Shown here: positions 34,444 to 42,111 of the stretch, piece by piece | Position numbering within the stretch: position 1 is the first letter of the stretch | Layout of the letters: each line of letters begins with the position of its first letter | Assembly: GCA_031373785.1 (NCBI GenBank) | Contig: JANMNE010000251.1 | Location: forward strand, 1 to 50,983 | Direction: 5' to 3' | Length of the DNA stretch: 50,983 bases | Origin: JAENVT01 sp031373785 | GTDB taxonomy: Bacteria; Actinomycetota; Acidimicrobiia; Acidimicrobiales; Ilumatobacteraceae | Notes under the pieces: generated by a model | Seen by the model: the letters and a program-made list of their open reading frames with translations, nothing else | What the model was told of the DNA's origin: nothing | Databases searched by the model: none | Position numbers and translations under genes: made by a program

Positions 34444-36775
34444 GGAGCAACGCGTTCATTGCCACGAGAAAACTGGACCCCGACATCGTCAGGGCTGCGA
34501 TCTCCGGTCGGAGCATGAGACCGAACGCGGGGACGAACACACCAGCAGCGATCGGGAGTGCGATCGAGTTGTATCCAACAGCCCAGGCGAGGTTCTGGCG
34601 CATCTTGCGGACCGTGGCTCTCCCCACGATCAGCGCGGAGACGATGTCGAGAGGATCGGATCGCATCAGCACGACGTCGGCGGTCTCGATCGCCACATCA
34701 GTGCCCGCGCCGATCGCGATACCAAGGTCGGCCTGGGCGAGAGCTGGCGCGTCGTTGACACCGTCACCGACCATCGCAACCTTCTGACCGGCAGCCTGCA
34801 ACTCGGCGACCTTCGCAGCCTTGTCACCGGGAAGCACGTCGGCGATCACCCGCTCGATGCCCATGCCGGCAGCGATCCGACGGGCCGTTACGTCGTTGTC
34901 GCCGGTCAGCATGACCACCTCGATGCCGAGCGCTTTCAGTTCCCGCACCATCGTCGCGGAGGACGGGCGGGGGGCATCGGCAATGCCGATGACCCCGACT
35001 GCCCGTCCATCCACCGCCACGAAGATCGCCGTACGACCTTCGTCGGCGAGTCGCGCCCGCGCGATCTCCAGCACTGCCGTGTCGATCTTTCGTGTCGCCA
35101 TCAGTCGTGTGTTGCCGACCAACACCTGTTTCCCGTCGACGATCGCGGAGGCTCCCTGACCGCGGGCGTTCTCGAAATGTTCAACGGTGACCTTCGCGAG
35201 ATGCTCCGCCTCCGCGGCGTGGACGACGGCTTGCGCCAGCGGGTGCTCCGACTCGCGTTCCAACGACGCCGCCAGGGTCAGCAGATCGGCGCGCTCGATT
35301 CCGTCGGTCACCACGTCGGTCACCTCCGGGGCACCTTTGGTGAGCGTGCCTGTCTTGTCGCAGACCACCACGTCGAGATGCGCTGAGGTTTCGAGTGCCG
35401 TCGCGTTCTTGAAGAGCACTCCACGCCGAGCGCCGAGGCCTGTGCCGACCATGATCGCTGTCGGGGTCGCCAGGCCAAGTGCATCGGGACACGTGACCAC
35501 GACGACGGTGATGGCGAACAGCAAGGCCTCGCGAGCCGGGCGATCGCTGAACAACATCCATGCTGCAAACGTGCCGGCACCACCGAGCAGGGCGACGAAC
35601 ACCAACCAGAATGCGGCTCGGTCGGCGAGCCTCTGGCCCGGTGCTTTGGAGTTCTGCGCTTCCTGGACGAGTTGGACGATCTGCGCCAGGGCTGTGTCGG
35701 CGCCCACCCGGGTTGCGCGCACTCGCAGGACGCCATCGGTATTGATCGTGGCTCCGATGACCTGAACTCCGGCCTCCTTGTGCACCGGCAGACTCTCGCC
35801 GGTCACCATCGACTCATCGACATCGCTGTCGCCCTCTTCGACGACCCCGTCCACGGCGATCTTCGCCCCTGGCCGCACCAACAGCAGATCACCGACCGCA
35901 ACCTCAGCAGTCGGCACCTCCACCGGCTCGTCATCGCGCAACACGATCGCCATCGGCGGGGCAAGATTCAGCAGGCTGCGAATGGCGTCGTTCGCCCCAC
36001 CCCTGGCTCGCATCTCGAACCAATGACCGAGAAGTACAAACGCTGCCAAGACAGACGCCGCTTCGTAGAACACCTCTCCCCCGCCGGTCATTGTCACAAC
36101 GACCGAGTAGACCCAGCCAGCACCGATCGCCACGGAGACGAGGACCATCATGTCGAGGGTTCGCGCCCGCAGCGCCCGGAATGCACCGTCGAAGAAGATC
36201 GACGACGCCCACAACACGACCGGCAGGCTCAGAACAAGCGACCAGACGTCATCACGCCGTCCAAACGGTGCTGCCACCTTGAAGCCGAGCACGTCACGGC
36301 CAATCGGGGACCACAACAGGATCGGAACGGAGAACACGGCAGCAACGATGAATCGGCGGCGCATATCAGCGACCATGCCGTCCATCGACATCCCACCGTG
36401 CCCGCCGTGACCCATCGCACCGTGCGGCGACATGACTTGGTGCCCGGCTCCGTCAGGGGCGTGGTGCTCGTGGGCACCGGTCCCGTGTGACTCCCCGTGG
36501 CTAGAGCCCGGTGTGGATGGCATCGCCAGTGGGTCGCACACGTGTGCTGGGACTGACCGCCCAGCACAGTGGTAACCGCAATTTTGAACCCACTCCTGCA
36601 GGTCCGTGAGCGAGGTGATCGAGGGATCGAACGACACGGTCGCCGTCTGAGCGAGCGAGTTGGCATTCACCGACACGACACCTGGGCGTCTACCGAGGAC
36701 TGCCTCTACTCCGTGCTTCTGGGTGGCCCATTGCACACCACCAAGCTCGATCACTGCACTCACCGGGTCGGTCAT
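34394..36775 (-). CDS. P1B-type metal ATPase with CPD motif
   Basis: 793 residues. P-type hallmarks: TGES (about 325-328), the transmembrane metal motif TCPDALGLATP (C429-P430-D431), phosphorylation motif DKTGT (D473), SEHPLA and GDGVNDAP. The usual copper ATPase has CPC; here the second cysteine is Asp, so ion specificity may differ from CopA. The N-terminal HMA-like domain has lost its CxxC (GGVQWATQKHG), while residues about 66-135 form a Cys-, His- and Met-rich segment (NCGYHCAGR, AHEHHAPDG, GHGGHGGMSMDGM) that probably binds metal. An operator lies 28 bases upstream, with GGAGG before the ATG. It probably exports Cu or another soft metal. Confidence 0.9.
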   Translation of the reverse strand: MTDPVSAVIELGGVQWATQKHGVEAVLGRRPGVVSVNANSLAQTATVSFDPSITSLTDLQEWVQNCGYHCAGRSVPAHVCDPLAMPSTPGSSHGESHGTGAHEHHAPDGAGHQVMSPHGAMGHGGHGGMSMDGMVADMRRRFIVAAVFSVPILLWSPIGRDVLGFKVAAPFGRRDDVWSLVLSLPVVLWASSIFFDGAFRALRARTLDMMVLVSVAIGAGWVYSVVVTMTGGGEVFYEAASVLAAFVLLGHWFEMRARGGANDAIRSLLNLAPPMAIVLRDDEPVEVPTAEVAVGDLLLVRPGAKIAVDGVVEEGDSDVDESMVTGESLPVHKEAGVQVIGATINTDGVLRVRATRVGADTALAQIVQLVQEAQNSKAPGQRLADRAAFWLVFVALLGGAGTFAAWMLFSDRPAREALLFAITVVVVTCPDALGLATPTAIMVGTGLGARRGVLFKNATALETSAHLDVVVCDKTGTLTKGAPEVTDVVTDGIERADLLTLAASLERESEHPLAQAVVHAAEAEHLAKVTVEHFENARGQGASAIVDGKQVLVGNTRLMATRKIDTAVLEIARARLADEGRTAIFVAVDGRAVGVIGIADAPRPSSATMVRELKALGIEVVMLTGDNDVTARRIAAGMGIERVIADVLPGDKAAKVAELQAAGQKVAMVGDGVNDAPALAQADLGIAIGAGTDVAIETADVVLMRSDPLDIVSALIVGRATVRKMRQNLAWAVGYNSIALPIAAGVFVPAFGLMLRPEIAALTMSGSSFLVAMNALLLKRLRLPEPAPAPTAV

Positions 36776-36803
36776 GCCTCCACCTCCGACTCGACACGCT
36801 AGC

Positions 36804-36820
36804 TACTACAGATTGTGGCA
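36804..36820. promoter_or_regulatory. BlaI-type operator 1 (before the CPD ATPase)
   Basis: TACTACA-gat-TGTGGCA. The left arm is perfect, the right arm differs from TGTAGTA at two or three positions. It lies in the 64-base gap between the DUF305 gene and the ATPase gene, 28 bases before the ATPase ATG. Confidence 0.7.
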
Positions 36821-36839
36821 GCGGCGCATGGATCGGCGA

Positions 36840-37442
36840 TCAGCTGCCGAGGATCGTCTTCATCTCGTCGATCTCGCTCTGCTGTGCGGAGATGACCTGC
36901 CCGGCCAGAGCGACGACGTCGGCGTTCATCCCGGAGGTCTTGACGGTCTGGGCCATCGCGATCGCGCCGGTGTGGTGGCGGATCATCATCTGCATCCACA
37001 TCGTGTCGAACTCTGCCCCCTTGAGGTTGTGAAGACCCGCCATCTCGTCGTCGGTCATCATTCCGTCCATCAAGTGCATGTCTTGGCTCATGCTCGTGTC
37101 CATCTTCATCGGCTGTTCCCACGACGTGAGCCAGCCGCTCATCATTGCGATTTCGGGGTCCTGTGCGCCCTTGATTCGCGTGGCGAGATCGAGGACCTGT
37201 GCGCCTGCCCCGACGGTTGGATCGAGGGCGATGTCGGCCATTTCGACAGCCTGCTGGTGATGCGGGATCATGCTCTGGGCGAACTGGACGTCGGCGGTGT
37301 TGAAGTCAACTGCTGCCGGCGCCGGTGCCGCGCCAGCAACCGTCTGTGCCGGCGGCGAAGAAGACGACTGTGCGTTGTCTCCACACGCGGCGAGACCGAG
37401 AGCGCCCGTCGCGGCGAGGATCGTGAGGTGGCGAAGCTTCAT
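36840..37442 (-). CDS. DUF305-family lipoprotein
   Basis: 200 residues. The signal sequence ends in LGLAAC (Cys20, lipid attachment). The DUF305 domain has two helical halves each with a His pair: QFAQSMIPHHQQAVEMADIAL and MWMQMMIRHHTGAIAMAQ, plus Met-rich text (MKMDTSMSQDMHLMDGMMTDDEMAG). The fold is ferritin-like. DUF305 proteins often sit in copper and heavy-metal loci and are thought to bind metal outside the membrane. A GAAAGG ribosome site precedes the ATG at 37442. Operator 2 lies 43 bases upstream, shared with the divergent BlaI-family gene. Confidence 0.9.
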   Translation of the reverse strand: MKLRHLTILAATGALGLAACGDNAQSSSSPPAQTVAGAAPAPAAVDFNTADVQFAQSMIPHHQQAVEMADIALDPTVGAGAQVLDLATRIKGAQDPEIAMMSGWLTSWEQPMKMDTSMSQDMHLMDGMMTDDEMAGLHNLKGAEFDTMWMQMMIRHHTGAIAMAQTVKTSGMNADVVALAGQVISAQQSEIDEMKTILGS

Positions 37443-37485
37443 TGGTCAATGGACCTTTCGAGAGGGGGGATCTCTGTTGAATTGC

Positions 37486-37502
37486 TACTACAAAGTGTAG
37501 AT
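37486..37502. promoter_or_regulatory. BlaI-type operator 2 (between DUF305 and blaI)
   Basis: TACTACA-aag-TGTAGAT. It lies in the 130-base gap between the divergent DUF305 and BlaI-family genes, 43 bases before the former and 70 bases before the latter. It is positioned to control both, including autoregulation of the repressor. Confidence 0.82.
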
Positions 37503-37572
37503 GTGGATTCGAGATTCACAACGGAGAGCGACCGTGTGACGATCACGGATAGCCTCGGCGTCGGAGGAAATC

Positions 37573-37929
37573 ATGACGAAGCGACCGGACGGTGCACTCG
37601 AGCACGACATCATGGCAGTGCTGTGGTCGGCCGACGGTCCACTCCAGCCAGGGGAAATCAAGGATCGGTTGACGACCGAGCTTGCCTACACCAGCGTAGC
37701 TACCGTCCTCGGGCGGCTGCACGCCAAAGGCCTCGTCGATCGAACAGAGGCAGGGCGGGCATTCGCCTATTCCGCCACCGTCGTCGAGTCCGAACTGGCT
37801 GCTCGGCGGATCGGTGCCGTTTTGTCGTCGGCAAGCGACCGCGCTGCGGTGCTGGCCGGCTTCGTCGGCAGTCTGTCCAAGCGCGACGCGAAGGCGTTGC
37901 GGAAGATACTCGACGAGAACGATCGTTGA
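37573..37929 (+). CDS. BlaI/MecI/CopY-family repressor
   Basis: 118 residues, the usual size of BlaI. The winged helix reads LEHDIMAVLWSADGPLQPGEIKDRL and YTSVATVLGRLHAKGLVDRTEAGRAFAY, followed by a short dimerisation tail (LAGFVGSLSKRDAKALRKILDEND). BlaI and MecI repress beta-lactamase or PBP2a genes and are cleaved after signalling by the BlaR1/MecR1 protease; CopY represses copper ATPase genes and has a C-terminal CxCxxxxCxC site. This protein has no cysteine, so it is closer to BlaI than CopY. GGAGG precedes the ATG. Its stop shares one base with the start of the M56 protease gene (TGATG). Confidence 0.93.
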   Translation: MTKRPDGALEHDIMAVLWSADGPLQPGEIKDRLTTELAYTSVATVLGRLHAKGLVDRTEAGRAFAYSATVVESELAARRIGAVLSSASDRAAVLAGFVGSLSKRDAKALRKILDENDR

Positions 37930-38801
37930 TGTTTTCGTCGGTGATGTTGCCATTGCTCGCTGCCATCGCACTGGCGGTGACCGTAACGACGGTCCATCGA
38001 AGCCTGCCGCCCGTGCTCGCGGCTCGCGCTGTCGCCGTCACGGTGGTCGTCGTCGCCGGTGCTGCCGTGCCGACCTTGTGGATAGTCGGTCTCGGGTACC
38101 TCACCCATGCTCCGATTCTCGGGTCAGGTCTGAGGTGGTGCATTGACGTGTTCGGCGCGCACGACCGAATTTCACCTTGGATCGGTCTGCCGTCGCTGCT
38201 GCTCGCTGCGATCGGCACCCTTCGGGCAGCGAGAGTAGTTCGCGCTCATCGCCGACTTCGCCACGATCACCAAGGGTTCGTCGAGATCGCCTGTCACGAG
38301 CAGCCGTTCGCATTCACGCTCCCAGGGCGTGGGGGCCACGTTGTGTTGTCAAGCGGACTCGTCGAGTTACTCGACGACGATGAGCGGAAAGTCGTGCTCG
38401 CACATGAGCGCGCTCATGCCAAGCATCGACACGACCGCTATCTCCTTGTCGCTCAACTGGCAGCCGCCACCATCCCCATGCTGCGACCGCTGACTTCCAG
38501 ACTGCAGTTCTCTCTGGAGCGCTGGGCTGACGAGGCCGCTGTCGAAGAGTGCGGCGATCGGCGGTTCGTAGCACGCACACTCGGCAAGGTCGCGTTGCGC
38601 AGCGTGACTCCCGTCGGTGCGATGAGCTTCGCAGGTCTCGGCGTACCGGCCCGTGTCTCCGCGCTTCTCTCTGCGCCTTCACCAACACCGCGTGCGCCAC
38701 TGCTGATCGGCCTGTGGTCGGCGATCGTTGTGACCGGGGCGCTCGCAGCGTTCCAGGTTCACCATTTGGAGAGCCTTGTAACCGCCCTCTGCCCTGGCTG
38801 A
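37929..38801 (+). CDS. M56-family membrane metalloprotease, BlaR1-like
   Basis: 290 residues with three to four membrane helices. The zinc-protease motif HERAH (H159-E160-x2-H163) lies in VVLAHERAHAKHRHDRYL, and the third ligand region in LERWADEAAVEECG. These are the features of the protease part of BlaR1/MecR1, which cleaves the partner repressor. BlaR1 has a C-terminal penicillin-binding sensor of about 250 residues; this protein has only about 80 residues after the last conserved motif and no SxxK site, so beta-lactams are unlikely to be the signal. Such minimal forms occur in actinobacteria (Rv1845c type). It is translationally coupled to the BlaI-family gene. Confidence 0.88.
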   Translation: MFSSVMLPLLAAIALAVTVTTVHRSLPPVLAARAVAVTVVVVAGAAVPTLWIVGLGYLTHAPILGSGLRWCIDVFGAHDRISPWIGLPSLLLAAIGTLRAARVVRAHRRLRHDHQGFVEIACHEQPFAFTLPGRGGHVVLSSGLVELLDDDERKVVLAHERAHAKHRHDRYLLVAQLAAATIPMLRPLTSRLQFSLERWADEAAVEECGDRRFVARTLGKVALRSVTPVGAMSFAGLGVPARVSALLSAPSPTPRAPLLIGLWSAIVVTGALAAFQVHHLESLVTALCPG

Positions 38802-38808
38802 AGGCAGC

Positions 38809-38825
38809 TTCTACACTCTGTAGGA
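38809..38825. promoter_or_regulatory. BlaI-type operator 3 (before the TlpA-like gene)
   Basis: TTCTACA-ctc-TGTAGGA. It lies between the M56 stop and the TlpA-like gene. A -10-like TATTCT follows two bases later (38827-38832), and a GTG start codon lies seven bases after it. Confidence 0.75.
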
Positions 38826-38839
38826 GTATTCTGGCGCGC

Positions 38840-39403
38840 GTGGAACCGCCGATGACAACGAGTTCGACGGCGTCAGCTGGCCCTCGCACTCGAACGAAGC
38901 TGATCGCCCTGGCGGCGATGGCAGCGCTGGTCATCTACGCGGTGACACGTCCCTCTCACGAGACCGCCTTCGAGCCGTCCGGCGACCCACGCCCGCTTCC
39001 AGCTGCGGCAAAATTGACCGAGATGTCCGCCGACGCGTTCGAAGGCGTCCTGGTCGGCCTGCATGGAAAGCCCGTGATCGTCAACATCTGGGCCTCGTGG
39101 TGCTCTCCATGTCGAACCGAGACGCCTTTGCTCGAACGAACATGGGAAGCCCACGGTGGCGAAGTCGTGATCCTCGGCGTGGGTTCCAAGGACGTGCCGT
39201 CCAACCTGCTCGCCTTCATGGATGAGTTCGACGTGTCATACCCCAATGTGTTCGACAGTTCGGGCGAGATTCGAGCACGCCTCGGACTCCGAGGGTTCCC
39301 GACCACATATGTGTTCGGCGCTGACGGCAGGTTGCGCACGACCATCGTCGGTGGACTCACCGAGCAGCGGTTGGCCGCGGTCCTCGAGGATCTTCGCGCA
39401 TGA
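38840..39403 (+). CDS. TlpA/ResA-like membrane-anchored thioredoxin
   Basis: 187 residues from GTG 38840; ATG 38852 is the alternative start. The GTG is preferred because it lies seven bases after a -10-like box, matching the leaderless spacing seen at the other operator-controlled genes. An N-terminal helix (LIALAAMAALVIYAV) anchors the domain outside the membrane. The thioredoxin fold follows: VIVNIWASWCSPCRTETPLLE holds the redox pair C88-C91, and GLRGFPTTYVFGADG holds the cis-proline. It reduces or exchanges disulfides in outer proteins, for example in cytochrome or copper-protein maturation. The stop overlaps the next gene's start (ATGA). It belongs with the Lgt-like and CcdA genes in one operon. 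Confidence 0.85.
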   Translation: MEPPMTTSSTASAGPRTRTKLIALAAMAALVIYAVTRPSHETAFEPSGDPRPLPAAAKLTEMSADAFEGVLVGLHGKPVIVNIWASWCSPCRTETPLLERTWEAHGGEVVILGVGSKDVPSNLLAFMDEFDVSYPNVFDSSGEIRARLGLRGFPTTYVFGADGRLRTTIVGGLTEQRLAAVLEDLRA

Positions 39404-40110
39404 TCGACGTCGGCCTCCTCGTGTCGATGGCCATCATGGTGACGGTTCCGGCCGTGTTTGTCCGTCCATGGCCTCCCGCTGCCGTCGAGGCGGGCATCTT
39501 GGACACCGCCTTGGGCGCTCTCACCATCGGCCTCGCGATCGGTCGACTCACCTCTCTGGCGATCGATGACGCCGGCTCGCTGACGAATCTCAGCGACTTG
39601 ATGATCATCCGAAGTGGAGTCGAATTCTGGCCGGGCGCGCTGGCAGGGCTTGCCTGGCTGGCATATCGCGCTCACCGCGAGGGCCAGCCGGCTCCGCTCC
39701 GCTTGGCAGCACTCGCTCCGGCGGGCCTGATCGCATGGTCGTGCTTTGAGACCACGTGCTTGCTGCGCGACGGCTGCCCGGGCCCGATCAGCGCGATCGG
39801 TATCCGACCCGACGGCCTGGCGACTCGAATGTTCCCCGTCGGACTCGGTGTCGCTGCCGCTGCCGCTGCTAGCGCATTCGCACTAGATCGCCTCCATCGG
39901 CGAGGTCTGCCAAGCCTGTACGTGGTCCTTCTTGCCATCATCTCGATCGCTGCGATTCGGTCAGTCGCTTCTATCTGGCTGCCACACATCGGCAGCGGCT
40001 TGACTCGCCAGCACAAGACCTCGATCGCGGTCTTCGCCGCATCGGTTGTAGCACTCACCGCCGCGCGCCTTCTCCGCCCGAACACGACCCTGATGGTCGA
40101 GGTCGAGTGA
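39400..40110 (+). CDS. Lgt-like polytopic membrane protein, active-site residues not conserved
   Basis: 236 residues with about seven hydrophobic segments. The order of segments, and the text RSGVEFWPGALAGLAWLAYRA, LAALAPAGLIAWSCFETTCL and YVVLLAIISIAAIRSV, resemble a distant prolipoprotein diacylglyceryl transferase, but the Lgt signature GRxGNxxNxE is absent. The middle loop has CFETTCLLRDGCPG, three cysteines that may form a disulfide or bind metal. It is enclosed by a TlpA-like gene and a CcdA gene, with 4-base overlaps on both sides. It may be a partner in an extracytoplasmic thiol pathway. The call rests on topology and a weak resemblance. Confidence 0.55.
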   Translation: MIDVGLLVSMAIMVTVPAVFVRPWPPAAVEAGILDTALGALTIGLAIGRLTSLAIDDAGSLTNLSDLMIIRSGVEFWPGALAGLAWLAYRAHREGQPAPLRLAALAPAGLIAWSCFETTCLLRDGCPGPISAIGIRPDGLATRMFPVGLGVAAAAAASAFALDRLHRRGLPSLYVVLLAIISIAAIRSVASIWLPHIGSGLTRQHKTSIAVFAASVVALTAARLLRPNTTLMVEVE

Positions 40111-40832
40111 ACGGCGCGTTGCTCCCGTTCGCTGCGGTGGCGGCGGGTGTCGTATCGGCGAGCAGCCCATGCGTACTGCCGGTCCTCCCGGGCTACCTCG
40201 CTGCAGTCTCCTCAACAGAGCGAGCCGACGTGAACGGACGGTTTCGTCCGTCGATCGCTGGGGCCCTCGGTTTCGTCGCTGGATTCACGATCGTGTTCAC
40301 CCTGCTCGGCGCCACAGCGTCAGCGCTCGGGGCTCTGCTCTTCGAGCGCCTGGATACCGCCCTGAAGGTCGCCGGTGTGCTCCTCATCATCCTGGGTCTG
40401 CACACACTCGGCATACTTCGGTTGCCAGGTCTGTCGAAAGAACATCGACCGGTCGAACTGCACAAGATCGTTGGCGGCCCTCGCCGCTCCATCGTTCTCG
40501 GGGCAGTCTTCGCGCTCGGATGGACGCCCTGCATCGGGCCAATCCTGGCGACGATCCTCACCAAGGCAGCCTCCGATTCCTCGGTCACCGAAGGCATGGT
40601 GTTGCTGCTGCTCTACTCTGCCGGCCTCGGCATTCCCTTCGTCTCCCTGGCAATCTGGTTCGAGCGATCCGATCGCATTCGGCGTTGGCTCACTCGACGA
40701 GCTCGCACACTTCAGATCGTCGGCGGAGTTGCGATGATTGTCGTGGGGGCCGCGTATCTGTCCGGGCTCTGGTCGATCATCTTCACGGGAGTACAGGGCT
40801 GGCTCGCCAGGACCGGCTGGCCGCCCATCTGA
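40107..40832 (+). CDS. ccdA: CcdA/DsbD-family thiol-disulfide transporter
   Basis: 241 residues with about six helices. The two membrane-embedded redox cysteines are in SASSPCVLPVLPGYL (C22) and in GWTPCIGPILATIL (C142). The protein passes electrons from cytosolic thioredoxin across the membrane to outer thioredoxin-like proteins such as TlpA/ResA, as in cytochrome c maturation. GTG 40107 overlaps the stop of the Lgt-like gene (GTGA). Position after a TlpA-like gene supports a complete reducing chain. The C-terminus is WLARTGWPP, without extra domain. Confidence 0.9.
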   Translation: MNGALLPFAAVAAGVVSASSPCVLPVLPGYLAAVSSTERADVNGRFRPSIAGALGFVAGFTIVFTLLGATASALGALLFERLDTALKVAGVLLIILGLHTLGILRLPGLSKEHRPVELHKIVGGPRRSIVLGAVFALGWTPCIGPILATILTKAASDSSVTEGMVLLLLYSAGLGIPFVSLAIWFERSDRIRRWLTRRARTLQIVGGVAMIVVGAAYLSGLWSIIFTGVQGWLARTGWPPI

Positions 40833-41142
40833 GAGAGAAATGACCCTTGCAGCCGGGATTGCTACCACATAGTGTAGTTGCAGCGAATCGGGTCGCCGTC
40901 GGTCGGGCAGTTCAGTCTGGCGGCTGCACCAGGCTCGGCGCGAAAGGGACCCCGCGATGACACTGAGACAGCGCCGTGCCGACAATGAAGACGTCGCACG
41001 GCATGACCGGGTCGTCGTCGCCAATGAATTGACCGCAGCGCCGAGGGCCTCGTTGGCAGGATCATCAGAACCGTACAGCTGGAACGCCTTTAGGAGTTTA
41101 TCTATCTGGGCGGGTCGACAGATCTCGGATGAGTCGGTCAGC
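40833..41142. other. Gap with BlaI-type operator 4 but no confident gene
   Basis: 310 bases after ccdA. An operator lies at 40863-40879. A 70-codon plus-strand frame (40957-41169) begins with ATG after a GAAAGGG ribosome-like site, but its product (MTLRQRRADNEDVARHD...) matches no family I know. It overlaps the 3' end of the convergent lgt gene. A minus frame from 41159 reads IDKLLKAFQLYGSDDPANEA, also unidentified. Either a small protein or a regulated RNA could be here, or a decayed gene. Confidence 0.4.
40863..40879. promoter_or_regulatory. BlaI-type operator 4 (no clear target gene)
   Basis: TACCACA-tag-TGTAGTT. It lies 31 bases after the ccdA stop codon. The only plus-strand start after it is the small frame at 40957. 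The nearest minus-strand target in the direction of lgt has its own operator (42004-42020), and ccdA is transcribed towards this site. Confidence 0.72.
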
Positions 41143-41988
41143 TCACGGGATCTTCGCATCTGCCGGTGATGTCATCACACTGGCGACAGCCTCTTGGCGG
41201 GACCGCCGGTCGATCGCGAGGAATTCGACTGCTGCAACAACCACGATCGCCGCGACCCACTGGTTGAGGCGCAGACCACCCAATACATGGGCCGGGTCGA
41301 TGCGCAGGCCTTCGATCCAGAATCGCCCGGAGAAGTAACCGGCGAGATAGACGGCGAACAGTCGACCGGGTCTCAACGACATTCGTCGGTCGATCTGAAT
41401 CAGCAGGATGCAGAGGGCGAGATTCCACAGCGATTCGTAGAGGAACGTCGGGTGGAACGTGGTGCCCGACGAATAGCCCGCCGGGAGCTTGTCATCGGAG
41501 ATCTGCAGGGCCCAGGGCAATGTTGTGGCTCGCCCGAACAGTTCCTGGTTCCACCAGTTGCCCCAGCGCCCGATCGACTGGGCAAGCGGTATGGCCGGTG
41601 CCGCGGCCGTGAGCAGTTCCGGGATCGACACACCCCGGCGACGTGCGCGGTAGACACCGCACAGCACACCGCCGAGCAATCCACCCGGGATGCCCAGACC
41701 TCCCTTCCAGATCATCGGGATACGAGCGAGATCGCCACTGAAGTCATTCCAGTCGGTGACCACGTGGTAGAGCCGAGCTCCGACGATCCCGCCGATCACC
41801 CCCCATGTCGCGATCGAGCTCATGTCTTCTCGAGTGCCGGCTCGGCTCCTTGTCAGCCTGCGACCCGCCAAGGACACCGCTGCGGCCACACCGAGCGCGA
41901 TCATCATCCCGTAAGCAGTAAGACGCAATGAGCCGATCGCCATTGTCCCGCTGGTCGGACTCGGGATGCTCGACGGGAACAGGTGCAT
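41143..41988 (-). CDS. lgt: Prolipoprotein diacylglyceryl transferase
   Basis: 281 residues with about seven membrane helices. The Lgt signature is GRWGNWWNQELFG. YHVVTDW (the YxxTDW-like motif near the active site), GGLGIPGGLLGGVL (the HGGL-like loop reads GGLG here) and HPTFLYESLWNL followed by YLAGYFSGRFWIEGLR are the other conserved parts. Lgt attaches diacylglycerol to the lipobox cysteine of prolipoproteins. Here it may be a second copy serving the island's lipoproteins (DUF305 and cupredoxin). No ribosome site precedes ATG 41988; the -10-like TACGTT box 8 bases upstream and the adjacent operator suggest a leaderless message. Confidence 0.93.
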   Translation of the reverse strand: MHLFPSSIPSPTSGTMAIGSLRLTAYGMMIALGVAAAVSLAGRRLTRSRAGTREDMSSIATWGVIGGIVGARLYHVVTDWNDFSGDLARIPMIWKGGLGIPGGLLGGVLCGVYRARRRGVSIPELLTAAAPAIPLAQSIGRWGNWWNQELFGRATTLPWALQISDDKLPAGYSSGTTFHPTFLYESLWNLALCILLIQIDRRMSLRPGRLFAVYLAGYFSGRFWIEGLRIDPAHVLGGLRLNQWVAAIVVVAAVEFLAIDRRSRQEAVASVMTSPADAKIP

Positions 41989-42003
41989 AGCAACACAACG
42001 TAC

Positions 42004-42020
42004 TACGACAACATGTAGTA
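42004..42020. promoter_or_regulatory. BlaI-type operator 5 (before lgt)
   Basis: TACGACA-aca-TGTAGTA. It lies 15 bases before the lgt start codon. In the lgt direction a -10-like TACGTT (41997-42002) follows within one base, and the start codon 8 bases after that. Repressor binding would cover the core promoter. Confidence 0.82.
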
Positions 42021-42111
42021 GTAACCGCACCTGGCATCAGGACACGCGCAGGCAGACTTACACCGGGTTCTGGTTCGCAACTCGGTTGTTCGGTCGGATC
42101 TCCGACTGGGG

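Noticed and set aside
37573..38801. Interpretation of the BlaI/M56 pair as beta-lactam resistance
   Set aside because: No penicillin-binding sensor domain and no adjacent beta-lactamase or PBP gene; the class C-type hydrolase at 12253 is 25 kb away and has no operator of this type.
40957..41169. 70-codon plus-strand frame after operator 4 as a confident gene
   Set aside because: No homology, Arg/Ser-rich composition and overlap with lgt; it is kept only as a possibility in the gap entry.
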